This document shows, one piece after another, positions 47,294-58,300 of a stretch of DNA of 64,000 nucleotides. The notes under the pieces are model-generated. The model made no database searches. It was not told where the DNA came from and saw only the letters and a program-made list of their open reading frames with translations. Each line of letters begins with the position of its first letter. The stretch's first letter is position 1. The translations under genes were made by a program, and so were the position numbers. Source of the DNA: a virus. The DNA lies in the IMG/VR virus record IMGVR_UViG_3300017782_000007, positions 22,836-86,835 of that record; one strand, written 5' to 3'.

Positions 47294-47747
47294 TACACTA
47301 AGACAAGGGCATGCTGATACTCGAGAGACGTATTTGCATACAGATAACGACGGAAGAACACAATTGCTAGAGAAAATTTCTAATGACAGTCTACTAGATA
47401 GACTACAAGAGACGGGAGGTGAGCTTGGCCAGTTAATGGCTGAAACTAACTTTGATAGTAAAGGTTACCCTATTCTATCAAGACAAGAAGCTGCTCATCA
47501 TGCGGGTAAGATTAGAGAGTTTGAAACTCTGGTCGGAGAATTTAAATTTAGATTACTTCACAACATTTCGGTAGGGGATGAAGATGTTCCTGAGCCAGAT
47601 ATAGAGGGAAATGATTTTGACGATGGTGATATGACTGAAGTAGGAAGTATTGACGAATTAGTTAACTTATTAAATAAAATTAAGAATGAAAAAACTCAAT
47701 CAATTGGAACTCAAGAATTTTGTAACTGTAGTGGTTGCGGAAACTAA
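47286..47747 (+). CDS. Hypothetical acidic protein
   Basis: 153 residues, helical, with an acidic stretch EDVPEPDIEGNDFDDGDMTE and a cysteine-rich end CNCSGCGN that could bind one metal. Its 3' end overlaps the next gene by 62 bases, so the last residues come from a dual-coding stretch. No family. Confidence 0.55.
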   Translation: MFNTLRQGHADTRETYLHTDNDGRTQLLEKISNDSLLDRLQETGGELGQLMAETNFDSKGYPILSRQEAAHHAGKIREFETLVGEFKFRLLHNISVGDEDVPEPDIEGNDFDDGDMTEVGSIDELVNLLNKIKNEKTQSIGTQEFCNCSGCGN

Positions 47748-48147
47748 TCAATTAATTGATGATTACAATAAGAAGTTACCTAGAACTAAGGAATATTTAG
47801 ACGGAGAAGAAGCAATTCTATCTGGCCCTGGATTCCTTAAGTGTAAGGAGACTCTAACAGAGTTAAAAACTTTATTAAAAACTGATGAACTAGGGGGTAG
47901 TATCTCTAATAGCTTACAGTGTTACATGAAAGATTTCGAGAGAAATTTTGTATCTCAGAAATTGACAGAGATGTTTCCTTTAAAAAGGAGCTATGGAAGA
48001 AAGGGAGATTGGGGTAGTAGATATAGTGTGGGTGAAGGCTACGTTGTAGTCGCGAATTCTAACGTAGATGAAGCCAAGAAACTTCCTTATGCGGATGTTG
48101 AAGAATTTAAACAAGCTATGGTTCAAAAGTTATTTAATGAAGCTTAA
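47686..48147 (+). CDS. Hypothetical protein
   Basis: 153 residues, MKKLNQLELKNFVTVVVAET..., helical with a basic middle (KRSYGRKGDWGSRYSVGEGY). The 62-base overlap with the upstream gene suggests coupled translation. No family recognised. Confidence 0.55.
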   Translation: MKKLNQLELKNFVTVVVAETNQLIDDYNKKLPRTKEYLDGEEAILSGPGFLKCKETLTELKTLLKTDELGGSISNSLQCYMKDFERNFVSQKLTEMFPLKRSYGRKGDWGSRYSVGEGYVVVANSNVDEAKKLPYADVEEFKQAMVQKLFNEA

Positions 48148-48176
48148 GAGATTTATTAATTAAATCTTTATATATT

Positions 48177-48371
48177 ATGAGTAGAATAACAAAATTATTC
48201 TTAGGGTTACTATTAAGTATATTCGTATTAAACTTATTTTTAGCAGACTGCACGGAAACTATAAGTATTGAGTCAAAACTACCCTCTGCAAATGTAGAGT
48301 ATGGAAGACTAACAGATCAGAAAATAGACGGTGATAGTTTACGACGGAAGCCTTTTCGAGAGGACGAGTAG
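48177..48371 (+). CDS. Small lipoprotein-like protein
   Basis: 64 residues. MSRITKLFLGLLLSIFVLNL and then LADC fits a lipobox with Cys25, so it may be lipidated. The rest is soluble and charged. Leader ATTAATTAAATCTTTATATT. No family. Confidence 0.5.
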   Translation: MSRITKLFLGLLLSIFVLNLFLADCTETISIESKLPSANVEYGRLTDQKIDGDSLRRKPFREDE

Positions 48372-48372
48372 T

Positions 48373-48519
48373 ATGTGGTTTAAACTTCTAGTATCATTGA
48401 ATCCAACAGGTTCTGGTAATCGGTTAATTGTATTATATTTTTATAATAAGTTAATTAGAAGTCCGTCAAGATTTTTGGGGACACGGTATCAAGAAGGAAT
48501 CCTGCTTAAGTTTAATTAG
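48373..48519 (+). CDS. 48-residue hypothetical protein
   Basis: ATG at 48373, one base after the upstream stop: MWFKLLVSLNPTGSGNRLIV..., partly hydrophobic and basic. Tight spacing suggests a real small gene coupled to the lipoprotein. A hairpin with TACTC ending and TTTT follows near 48522-48548. Confidence 0.4.
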   Translation: MWFKLLVSLNPTGSGNRLIVLYFYNKLIRSPSRFLGTRYQEGILLKFN

Positions 48520-48573
48520 AGTATGGTTGATAGTAACCTACTCTTTTACTATGTTTTATTAAAAATTACATGA

Positions 48574-49587
48574 ATGAATCCTGTAAAGGAATATTTCGCA
48601 TCACCGAGGCTTAATGCCTCCAGATTAAAAGAATTACATAATCCCAAGTGGATTAAATACAAAATGGATAATCCTGATGACGAAGATGAAGAGAAGAGAC
48701 ATTTTAGGGTAGGATCTGCATTAGATTGTATGATGACTACTCCAGAGGAATTTGATAATGAGTTCGTCACTATTAATGCAATGAGACCATCAGGCAAGAT
48801 GGGTTTCTTTGTAGATAATTTACCATTAGGATTAACAGAAGAATCATCCAAAGAAGATTACGTAGATACTTACAACGCCGCAGGTTATAAGGCAAAGCTT
48901 GAAACAGTAATAAAGAATTTGTGGAATACTCCCAAGTACAAAAGGTATTACTTGGAAAGGGTAGATGCAAAGGGAAAGACCGTCTTATCATTAGATGAGA
49001 TGTTTGAAGTAAAGAATTGTAAAAACCTGTTATATGACAATCCCCATGTTAGAGAAATCTGGTTAAACTCCCCTACTAGTAATTACTTTCAATTACCAAT
49101 TTACTTTGAGTATAAGGAAACTGAATGTAAAGGTATGTTGGATATATTAAGAGTAGATAAGGTGAACAAGATTATACAACCTGTTGATTTAAAAACAACA
49201 GCTAGATCTGTTCTAGGGTTTGCGGGTGCATTCTTAACATTTGGATATAATATCCAAGCAGCTATGTATGATGCTGCATTAAGATCAGATGCATTTGCTC
49301 CTCAGTTTAAAGAGATGACCGGGGATGATATAAAAGAATATGAAATAAAACCAATGAAGTTTTTGGTGGTAGAAAAGAAGGGGTCCAATCCTTCTCGATA
49401 CTTTAATTGTACTGAGAATGATATGAAGGCATGTTATGAGGGAGGTACAACTAAGAATGGAAGAGTCTATCCAGGACTCAACGATTTGATAGATGACTTC
49501 AATTGGCACGTAGAACATAATTACTGGGCATTGCCCCGAGACTTAGTCGATGATGGTTCAGTAGATTTAAACTTATTTGAGAAATGA
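48574..49587 (+). CDS. RecB-like PD-(D/E)XK exonuclease
   Basis: 337 residues. FRVGSALDCMMTTPEEF near residue 47, then YFEYKETECKGMLDILRV with the catalytic D near 189, PVDLKTTARSVLGFAGAFL with D-x-K near 205-207, and NIQAAMYDAAL after it. This order (G-x-x-x-D, G-x-LD, D-x-KT, Q-x-x-x-Y) matches RecE/Cas4/lambda-type exonucleases. With ERF it would form a recombination pair that resects DNA ends. The tail is unusual for its length. Confidence 0.85.
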   Translation: MNPVKEYFASPRLNASRLKELHNPKWIKYKMDNPDDEDEEKRHFRVGSALDCMMTTPEEFDNEFVTINAMRPSGKMGFFVDNLPLGLTEESSKEDYVDTYNAAGYKAKLETVIKNLWNTPKYKRYYLERVDAKGKTVLSLDEMFEVKNCKNLLYDNPHVREIWLNSPTSNYFQLPIYFEYKETECKGMLDILRVDKVNKIIQPVDLKTTARSVLGFAGAFLTFGYNIQAAMYDAALRSDAFAPQFKEMTGDDIKEYEIKPMKFLVVEKKGSNPSRYFNCTENDMKACYEGGTTKNGRVYPGLNDLIDDFNWHVEHNYWALPRDLVDDGSVDLNLFEK

Positions 49588-50072
49588 CACAGGACCAAAC
49601 AAAAACATCAACATTTATCTTACCTATTATAAACCTACAGCTGAGATCGGAACTAATCGACTCTTACCTAGGTGTAGATTCTTCGCCAGAAGATTTTGGT
49701 AAATCCATTTATATTGAAGTAGCTAATTTAAGTGAAGAATTAGTTCGGCCGGATATAGATGAGATCATAGATTTAGGAGGTACATATTTGTTAAAATATA
49801 CTTTTACCGAGAAAGAATATCAAACATTTGTTTATCCCTTTATACATGGAAAATACTCCAAGATGAATAAAGAATACACAAGGACATTTTTTCCTTTGTA
49901 TGAATTCTTTGATGGAGCGGCTCACCCATCTTTGTTTCAAAAGATATTTGATAGATGTTCTACTTTGAAAGAACATTGGGAAAAGAGGCTAGGAGTTACA
50001 CTAAACTCTAAAGCAGAGGTATGGACAAAGATGCTGGAATTGGAAAACACTTTTTACTTTAACCAGAAATAG
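49584..50072 (+). CDS. Hypothetical protein next to the exonuclease
   Basis: 162 residues, MTQDQTKTSTFILPIINLQL..., alpha/beta, with a conserved-looking aromatic core (HGKYSKMNKEYTRTFFPLY). Four-base overlap with the exonuclease gene suggests a functional link. No family. Confidence 0.6.
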   Translation: MTQDQTKTSTFILPIINLQLRSELIDSYLGVDSSPEDFGKSIYIEVANLSEELVRPDIDEIIDLGGTYLLKYTFTEKEYQTFVYPFIHGKYSKMNKEYTRTFFPLYEFFDGAAHPSLFQKIFDRCSTLKEHWEKRLGVTLNSKAEVWTKMLELENTFYFNQK

Positions 50073-50080
50073 AAAATATT

Positions 50081-50605
50081 ATGTTTAGTAGTTTTAAGAA
50101 ACTCGGGAAGACATGCGTTGGTTATGGAAAAACGATTTGGGGAGATATGACTGAGGAAGTTATTGAGGACACGGATTGGGATACCAAAGCATCAGATGCA
50201 ATGCGGACACTACAACTTAATCACAATGATCTTAAATTAGTTAATCAATTTAAGGGTAAGAATAAACAGGAGGTGGCATGTGAATTATTGAACTTGTCTC
50301 CAAAGGAAGCTAAGGTTGTAATAAACTTTAGCTCTCTTTCGGTAGCCGAGAAGATAAAGAAAATAGCGGATACTCCTGAACATTTTGGTAAGTTTTTCAA
50401 CTTGGCTCATGCCCATTATTTGGCAAAGTCCAAGAGCAATAGAAATTCATGGAAGAAAAAACCATGGAAAGAACATGCTGGAAAAGCTTTAGCTATTCTT
50501 GATCGAATAGTTAAAGAAGATGAATTCAAACTTACTGACCTTTATGAAGTAACCGTAAGGTTATACTACCTAGCAAAATTCAAATTGATGGGTAACATGA
50601 ATTAA
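50081..50605 (+). CDS. Helical hypothetical protein
   Basis: 174 residues, helical and basic in the second half (KSKSNRNSWKKKPWKEHAGK). Last long gene of the rightward block. No family recognised. Confidence 0.55.
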   Translation: MFSSFKKLGKTCVGYGKTIWGDMTEEVIEDTDWDTKASDAMRTLQLNHNDLKLVNQFKGKNKQEVACELLNLSPKEAKVVINFSSLSVAEKIKKIADTPEHFGKFFNLAHAHYLAKSKSNRNSWKKKPWKEHAGKALAILDRIVKEDEFKLTDLYEVTVRLYYLAKFKLMGNMN

Positions 50606-50626
50606 TATTTAAGTTTTGGCATAGAA

Positions 50627-50661
50627 AAGGGTCCGGCGGTCATTACGACTACTGGACCCTT
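50627..50661. terminator. Bidirectional terminator between converging blocks
   Basis: AAGGGTCC/GGACCCTT (8 bp, 50627-50634 with 50654-50661). T-rich tracts follow on both strands (plus: ACTATTTTC; minus: TTTTC). It separates the rightward block from the giant genes. Confidence 0.65.
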
Positions 50662-50691
50662 ACTATTTTCTATTAATTAAAAAATTATTTA

Positions 50692-50868
50692 ATGCTAATA
50701 TTATCAGCAGTTTTAATATATGGAGTGTATAAATTATGGACTTGGAAATTTACTTGTCCTTATTGTAGTAGTCAAAATACATTCTACGAACCTCCATACG
50801 ATGATGCTTACTTTTCATTAGATGAAATGTTTCATTGTTATGATTGTGCCAAAAAAGAATTACCTTAA
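50692..50868 (+). CDS. 58-residue membrane-anchored zinc-ribbon protein
   Basis: ATG at 50692, TAA at 50866-50868. MLILSAVLIYGVYKLW is one membrane segment, followed by a zinc ribbon with CPYC and CYDC pairs. Its 3' end overlaps the stop region of the opposing giant gene by nine bases. Short, but the cysteine pairs support it. Confidence 0.6.
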   Translation: MLILSAVLIYGVYKLWTWKFTCPYCSSQNTFYEPPYDDAYFSLDEMFHCYDCAKKELP

Positions 50869-53800
50869 GACATCGAGGAAATCAGTTTCCTCATCATTAT
50901 ACTCATCAAAAATCATTTGAGTTTGTCTTAAACCAGATAACACAGGGAGTGAGTTGATTAAAGCTTTTTTACCTTTAACAGCTCCTTCTCTTGTTATCTC
51001 TCCATTCCATATACCTTCTGTTAACCAACTAGATACTGCAGTTAAGAACTTTAAGGCCTTGCCAGCAGCAGGGATTGGTTTCTCTATGAACCTAAATAAA
51101 TCAATAGGATTAGCTCCCTGAGTAATATCCTCATACATTAAACGATTCCATCTCTTAGCATAATACTTATCCTCATCATCCTCAGGTATCGCATGACTCA
51201 TTACATACAATAATACAGCCATTGCTGTTGTAGCTAACATGTGAGAGAATTGAGCTTTCTCTTCCTGACTAAGGTTTTCCCAGAGATAAACATCACTACG
51301 ATACCCTTCTCTAAACCTATCTGAATTCCTACCTAAGTAAGCTCCAGCTACATTAGCCATCAATAAGAATCTACCTTGTTGAACTCTCTCCTGCCAAGTA
51401 TAAACATCCATACCTTCATTCTGTTCTATGTTACCATCCTTATCTAATTGAGGAACCCAGTCCCCCAATGACTCAGATAACGATCGTTTCATCCATAGAT
51501 TATTAATCATCTCTGGTAAGAACTTCTTAAACTGAACTACAAACTGTCCCCAGATTTCTAATTCGATAGCCATCTTTTCTTCAGATCTATATGAACCGTG
51601 AATACGTTCATGAATCTTTTTCATATGTGCTATCTCTCTAGGTTCAAAGCCAAGAAGATCTCTATAAGTTCCATCAGGATCTTGTATTCTTCCTCTTGAT
51701 GGCCCTGTATATTCATACTCACCATTCTGTTCATTTAACTTATATGCATCCCACATATTAGTATCCCCTACTTTCCTAGCTTTCATTTGCATGTACATAG
51801 TCATAAGAGAGCCATAGTTCTCAAACATAGTATGGAGCATATATAAATGACCTGAATCAACTAAAGGGTTTCTAGCCCCTAGTAGCTCTGAACTGTTAAC
51901 CTTATAATCAAAATTATCAGCGATATAATTAATTTGTTTGGCCATGCCCCACATCTTATTTGAATCAGCCTTACCAGACCATACAGCAGGTAAATAAGAA
52001 GAGAAGTATGCAGCATTAAATGCTAACATGTCTTTCATTCTTAAATCTACTTTAGACTCATCTCCACCTGCTATCAATACCATCTCATTCTTAACTGCTT
52101 CAAGTGCGTTTAATGATATAATCAAAGCACCGTTCGCTGCACCAGCTCCTGCTTTAAGCATCATAGCTGTCATAGTGGTCCATGCTTTCATCATGTAAAC
52201 TGCCTTAGTATAGTTAACCTCATTAATACCTGGATTCAGTATTCCATGCTTAACCCACCAAGAATCCTCATCAACATTAAACTCAATCTTTCTTTTAAGA
52301 TCATCTTCTCTGAATCGTTGATCTAATACTTGTAACATTACTTGATCATCAAAGAACTGAACTGTATTCTTATACATAAGACTACCTTTAGTATCTGTCT
52401 TTGCCTGAAGATAACCTTTAATACCTTTAGATAAAGAGTATAATTCATCCATCTCTTGTTTACGAATCATGTTATTCATAAACTCTAAATATCCATGTTG
52501 CATATTTAATGAATGATTACCACTAGTTATGATAGAAGAATCATCCTCAATCAAATACTTAGTTCTTACTCCACCTTCAAAGGTATCTAGCTTCTGAAAG
52601 TTCTGTTCAAAGAAAGTAGTAAAATACTTATAGAACATATGTCTAGCAGTAGCCTTAATAGGTAACCAATCTGATTCCTGAATATCACCTAAAGTTTGTG
52701 GCATTCTAGGAGCAAAATCTTCATTTAAGTTAGAAGGTTTCTTTAAATAACTATACATAGGTATCTGATCTCCATTCTCTGTAGTAACAGTAGTATTAGC
52801 GACAGTAGCATATTCTATATGCATATTCTTTCTAATATGATCTCTGTATAATATCTGGGCAGTAGACATATGTCTAGTGGATTTAGATATAGGGTCATAA
52901 TAAGTATTAGCAAGATTCATAAACTGACCTTCCTTATTAGGATTAGTAGCCCATAAGAATGCATATAGCTCCTTAGTCTTAAGGCCCATGCCAAGAACAT
53001 TATTAATACCTACGTTAGGTATTCCTTTGCGCTTTAAATACTCATCTAGTACAGGCTTAAACATCTTATCATTCTCATGTCTAACTGCTCTCATTCTTTT
53101 CTCCATGATATCTTTCTTATTACGCCAAAGCTTAACGAAAGTTTTAATCAGAGGGTTCTTAACCTTAGAGAAGTTATCTGTAAGCCTCTCATACATAGTC
53201 ATATCTGAATCAGCTCTTAACTCATGCCCAACTTCTAACTGCATACCTGTCTCTTTGTTTAATTCCAAAGCCAGCTTAGCTAGTTGCTGAGATTGTTTCT
53301 TAAGTGCAGCCATCTTAGGCTTATTCAAATCCTCATCAGAGTATTTAGAATGAATAGCAGATAATCTAGCATGAACCCATACATTTTTCTGGCTAAGGTC
53401 CATACCTCTTAATTGATCTTGAAACTGATTAACAACTGTATCTTGCCCAACATAACTGTTAGGATTAAGTAAACCACGTTGTCTGATCTCTTTCATTTCT
53501 TCAGGAGTCTTAACTGACTCTAAGTACTTACCTAATGTACCTAAATAAGCATTGACATCGACATTATAAATATTGATACCATTGTTATTATTTATATAAG
53601 GTACTGCTATTCTCTCAAACTTAGCATCAGGTAGATTCTCTCTAACCATGAATGCTTTAATCATCATCTCTAACTTGGCTCTGGATATCTTTGAATCTGT
53701 TAAACCCCAGTTAGCACCAAATCTTAAGATTCTAGTAGAATCTAAGCCTTTCATAGTATTAGATGTCTTAAAATCTAATAGAGTTAATTCTCCTACTCTG

Positions 53801-55353
53801 TTCTGAAGTATACCCTCAAAGTGAGAACCTATTCCAAACACGTCTGATTTAAGAACAACATCTTCTTTAATTCTATGTTCAGTTCCTTCTTTATAAGGAT
53901 TATCTTCAGCTACAGCTCCTATATATTTCTGAATACCTAATTCAGTCATAGCTTCCGGTAAAGCTTTTCTAAGATCCTCAAATACTTGTTTTCTTATATC
54001 TCTACCTGTTAATCTTCTATACTTATCGTGTAGTCTATTAAACTTAGATTGAAATGTAGTTAAGCCCAGATTATCCTTAGCATTAACATTCATCTCTGCC
54101 ATGATCCACATATTAATCATCTTATTATAAAGAGTTGTCGCTTCTAATAGTTGTCTATGTTTATCTACTGCTTGGTCAAAATTTATCTCTGTACCTTGAG
54201 CAGCATCAAATATAGTACCAGTTTCGGGATCTACATTACCAAACTCTTTTAAAGCTGCATACTCAGCAGGAGAATAATCCTCCCCTTGATATCTTACCTT
54301 AAAATTATCTTTTCTAAAATCCCCTATAGAGGGAACTATATTATCTGCAAATGTTATAGTATCATCAGAGCTATCATATACTCCTCCTTGTTCAGTACTT
54401 ATATCTTCTAATTTTACTAGATGATCAGGTACTGTTTCTTGATTAAATTCTAATCCAGTTAAGGTATTGGTATCTATAAATACTGACTTATTACCTAACA
54501 TTATATCAGATAAATCTTCTAGAGTCATAAACCCTAGAGAATCAGGTCTTAGATAGGTCTGTGAGCCTCTTAGAGCCGATATAAGAGCATTTAACGTGCT
54601 CTGAATATATTCTATTAACTTTTTCATAAAAGTCGCTCTACCAAGCTTAAAAGCCGTTATACGGCCTAAGTCATCTACGATCTGCTCTTCAATCAGATCT
54701 TCTTCGGAGAGGTGCGGGTTCCTCTCTCTTACATCTGAGCTGACCTCAGTAGTTTTAACTAGCCCTTCGTATACCTTGGGGTTCTCTACTTTAATAGCTC
54801 TTATAAATGGATGCCCGAATTCATGGAACGCAGTCTCCTTGTTAGCCCTAGCCAGATTAATATAGACGGTATCGTCCTTGGCCCAGCCAGCCTTAGTGTT
54901 ATTTGGTTGATTAACTATCTCTAGATTGATGTCAGGGAATACAGTTCGAAGATGACCTAAAACAGTTTTTAAACTGGCTAAGGCATTATCGTTTGATACT
55001 TGTATCCGTCTCTTTCTATTAGCTAATTCCGATTTAGGATTATATAATAGTGGGAACTCTTGACCATTGTTCTTCTTGAATACCCATTGGTTATTAGATT
55101 TATATAGCTGAGGTTCTCCATGTGAGTTTAGTTTACCTACACGTACCTTAGCACCACCTATCTTAGCTACCCAATCACCAAACCAGTTCTTAAAAGGCTC
55201 AGTGAATATAGTGCCCCACATTAATAAAGCATTCTCTTTATTGGAGTCTATATTGTTTTTTATTTTAGTATATAGAGGCGAGGGTGTCCCCCGGCCAATA
55301 GAATTGACCGAGGTGATTTCACCACCAGCGTCTCTGTTTATTAAACACGCCAT
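50860..55353 (-). CDS. Giant multidomain virion protein (metallopeptidase and nuclease motifs)
   Basis: 1497 residues. A zinc-peptidase motif FHEFGHPFIRA lies near residues 175-180. A RecB-like PD-(D/E)XK pattern follows near 500-520 (GSHFEGILQNRVG, then LTLLDFKTS). The rest is largely helical and charged, with hydrophobic segments at about residues 1055-1095 (MKAWTTMTAMMLKAGAGAA) and 1370-1390 (LATTAMAVLLYVMSHAIP). Crassvirales carry one to three such giant proteins, of which the virion RNA polymerase subunits are part; I cannot assign a polymerase motif to this one. It starts inside the stop codon of the larger giant gene (TAATG), so the two are made together and probably packaged and ejected together. 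Confidence 0.8.
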   Translation of the reverse strand: MACLINRDAGGEITSVNSIGRGTPSPLYTKIKNNIDSNKENALLMWGTIFTEPFKNWFGDWVAKIGGAKVRVGKLNSHGEPQLYKSNNQWVFKKNNGQEFPLLYNPKSELANRKRRIQVSNDNALASLKTVLGHLRTVFPDINLEIVNQPNNTKAGWAKDDTVYINLARANKETAFHEFGHPFIRAIKVENPKVYEGLVKTTEVSSDVRERNPHLSEEDLIEEQIVDDLGRITAFKLGRATFMKKLIEYIQSTLNALISALRGSQTYLRPDSLGFMTLEDLSDIMLGNKSVFIDTNTLTGLEFNQETVPDHLVKLEDISTEQGGVYDSSDDTITFADNIVPSIGDFRKDNFKVRYQGEDYSPAEYAALKEFGNVDPETGTIFDAAQGTEINFDQAVDKHRQLLEATTLYNKMINMWIMAEMNVNAKDNLGLTTFQSKFNRLHDKYRRLTGRDIRKQVFEDLRKALPEAMTELGIQKYIGAVAEDNPYKEGTEHRIKEDVVLKSDVFGIGSHFEGILQNRVGELTLLDFKTSNTMKGLDSTRILRFGANWGLTDSKISRAKLEMMIKAFMVRENLPDAKFERIAVPYINNNNGINIYNVDVNAYLGTLGKYLESVKTPEEMKEIRQRGLLNPNSYVGQDTVVNQFQDQLRGMDLSQKNVWVHARLSAIHSKYSDEDLNKPKMAALKKQSQQLAKLALELNKETGMQLEVGHELRADSDMTMYERLTDNFSKVKNPLIKTFVKLWRNKKDIMEKRMRAVRHENDKMFKPVLDEYLKRKGIPNVGINNVLGMGLKTKELYAFLWATNPNKEGQFMNLANTYYDPISKSTRHMSTAQILYRDHIRKNMHIEYATVANTTVTTENGDQIPMYSYLKKPSNLNEDFAPRMPQTLGDIQESDWLPIKATARHMFYKYFTTFFEQNFQKLDTFEGGVRTKYLIEDDSSIITSGNHSLNMQHGYLEFMNNMIRKQEMDELYSLSKGIKGYLQAKTDTKGSLMYKNTVQFFDDQVMLQVLDQRFREDDLKRKIEFNVDEDSWWVKHGILNPGINEVNYTKAVYMMKAWTTMTAMMLKAGAGAANGALIISLNALEAVKNEMVLIAGGDESKVDLRMKDMLAFNAAYFSSYLPAVWSGKADSNKMWGMAKQINYIADNFDYKVNSSELLGARNPLVDSGHLYMLHTMFENYGSLMTMYMQMKARKVGDTNMWDAYKLNEQNGEYEYTGPSRGRIQDPDGTYRDLLGFEPREIAHMKKIHERIHGSYRSEEKMAIELEIWGQFVVQFKKFLPEMINNLWMKRSLSESLGDWVPQLDKDGNIEQNEGMDVYTWQERVQQGRFLLMANVAGAYLGRNSDRFREGYRSDVYLWENLSQEEKAQFSHMLATTAMAVLLYVMSHAIPEDDEDKYYAKRWNRLMYEDITQGANPIDLFRFIEKPIPAAGKALKFLTAVSSWLTEGIWNGEITREGAVKGKKALINSLPVLSGLRQTQMIFDEYNDEETDFLDVLR

Positions 55354-58300
55354 TATTTACAGTTTTCGTATTGATGTAAAGCAGCTTTAACAGTGCTTTC
55401 TAATACAGTCATATTTAAAGATTTATTTATTTCTTCTCCACGCATCATATTGATAGGAGCTCCTCCAGGAACAGCAGTAGCCTTCTCTCCTATTAGAGTC
55501 TCAATAGTTGCAGCTAGTCTACCCTCATTAGATAATACTAGAACCTTCTCTCCCCTAATGTTATCTAGGTGAGCGAATCTTTCTTTAATCAAAGAAGGCT
55601 TAACAGGGTTAAGAATCTTACGAAGATCATACCCTCTATTAGTAACCAGATGGTCTAAGTCTAGCTTATATCCTTCCGTATTATTAACAGATAATAATCT
55701 ACGATATAAAGGAGTTTTAACTATACTAGGGTTATCTGATTGATAAGGTACATCATCTAATCTAAAGTATATATAGCCGCCCTTCTTAACTATCTTAGGC
55801 GCAGTATAGTATACCTTAGGAGACATAGTAGCATCATGATAAACTTCTCCTTTTTCTAGCTTAGCTATCTTATTCGTAGTAGGCTCAACCTTTAAGAATT
55901 TATTAGCTGGTATCATAGAGAAGTTATTGTTTAAGAATTGAACAGTAAAGTCATTCTTAACCATCTTAGCTACATCACTAAGCTCTAAAGCATTATTAGT
56001 ATTCTCAAATATAGCTTCTAGTTTATCCTGCATAGTAGTAACCACAGCAGCAAATAACTCCTCTGGTATTACTCTGGCATAGGATCTACGGCTAAACGAC
56101 ATACCCTCTTTTAATATAGAATACTTAAGCAAATCTTTCTGCAAGTCAGACCAAGTTCCATCCTCATTCTTTAAAGACTTAAATGCATTCTTATACATTA
56201 CAGCTTCTAAAGGATCTGCTGTTTTATCAGCAGTAAAGACTAAGCTTATCTCACCTGTGTTACTAGATTCAACTGAAAGGTTATCTAAGAATAGATTACT
56301 CTCATCAGCTCGTTCAGATTTAGCTTTGAATAAAGCATCGGCTAATCTTTCTTCGAATGCTTGTCTACCTGTATAAGTAAAGAATTCTGTTTCATATGGC
56401 TCAGTATTATCAGTAGATAAGTCTAACTGTTCTCCATCTAACATAATAGAGAGATCCGTCATCATATACTTAATAAACTCTGCTCTAATGTGCTCCTCAA
56501 TTTCCTCATCTTTCTTAAGATTATTACTTCTTAAATCAGAATCTACATCAGTAAGTCCTAAATCCTTCACAATCTCATCAGACATTAGTTGTAACTGAGC
56601 TGAGTTTCTCATTGTTATCTGAGATAACACTCGCTCTAAGTTTAACATAACTCTATAAGATTCATAGATATTTGGAATAGATAATAAATTAGAGTTCTGG
56701 AACATAAACTTCTCAGATACCTCGGTATCTAATTGTTGTTTAGCTCCTAGTGTAGAATTCTCTATACTTCGGTTAACTAGTCTAGTAGAATAGTCTTGCT
56801 TAAGCAACATCTTAGCTGCTGTTTGCTTAACCTTATACTTCTTAACTGGATCTTGTATCTCTTGTATAGAAGGAACCTTATCTAGAATTGCTTCTAAGTT
56901 GTCTTCTACTCTATCTATAGTACCACTGAATGAAGATTTCTTTGGCCCAGCCACCTTAGTTAATAGGTGATTTAACCATGCTCTAACTCCGCTATACGTA
57001 GGTGGTATATCTTTAACAGGAGCAGCTACTGTTGCAGCACTCTGTATAGAAGTACCAGCAAAGATCAATCCTCGAATTGTCTTTAATGCTTTATATTGAG
57101 TAATTAAGTCAGTGTGAGAATTTACTTCTCTATGCTTTAATTTCTCTTGATCCCAGTAGTAAGAGTATACACTAGATAATTCTTTAGCATTTACATCTCC
57201 TTCTAGATCAAGTCGTACATTCTCATGTATCTCTTTACTAAACTTACTAATAGCTTCTTTATGAGCTTCCATAAAGGTGTCTCTTGGCATAGCCAATAAC
57301 TCATCTGTTATAGATACTATACCTCTTACAGCTAGTACTTGTAAAGCTTCTTTGTAAATTAATTCTTTTTGAATCTCACTCATAGACTCTGTTACAGTGT
57401 CAACAGTTAAACTCTCAAATCTCTCATTAGTAATTTCTAATACCTTAGGTTGATTGAATAGTAAAGTAATCGTATGAATAGGAATCCCTAATGCTACAGC
57501 AGCTAAGAATGAATCAGCATTTCTATTGGATAAGTTAGTTACAGCTAATATCTGCTCCTTAACATTATCAATAGCAGCATTAATAAGGCTATCTAATGTC
57601 TCCCATACAGAAGTGACCTTTTGCCCTTCCTCGACAGTACTCATTACTCTCTTACCGTCTACTATAGAATCGTACTCGTTCTCAACAATAGAATCATATT
57701 TAACTCCGCCTATACTAATATCATCTAAATGAGATTGGATAATCTCATTATCAGAACTTAACTTAGGTTCTTCTCGCTCAATAGGCATTAAGTCTCCTAT
57801 TGGTTGTTTATGAATTAAATTGCCCTCATCGTCCTTTTCTCGTAAAGCCAATCGCTCTTCTTCAGTATATACCTTACCGCCTACAGCTTCCCATTTAGTT
57901 GGCTTAGCTCCCATTACTACGTGAGCAGCTCCCTTAGAGAATGTAGCAGCAATACCTGTCATAGTATTACCAGAGAAAGTATTAAAGTGAATACGTTGTT
58001 GATGTAGTACTCTTTCTAAGTTAATATCTCCAAACAAATATTCATTTCTATTCCCCTCAGTAAACCCTCTTAGCCTAGCCAACATATCAAATACTGTCTC
58101 TTCTCCGTTCTCCTCAGTCTTTCCGTTAAGTCTGTCCATGGATACTAAGTTCAACATTAAGTGTCTGTTCGCTAAGTCCTGAGCCATCTGTATATAGATG
58201 TCTACCATATGATTACGATTAGCCATTTGATAGTACTTGATTAAAGTCTTTTCTATCTTATCTAATCTCTCGAATGATGTCAATCTATTATCGTCATTTC

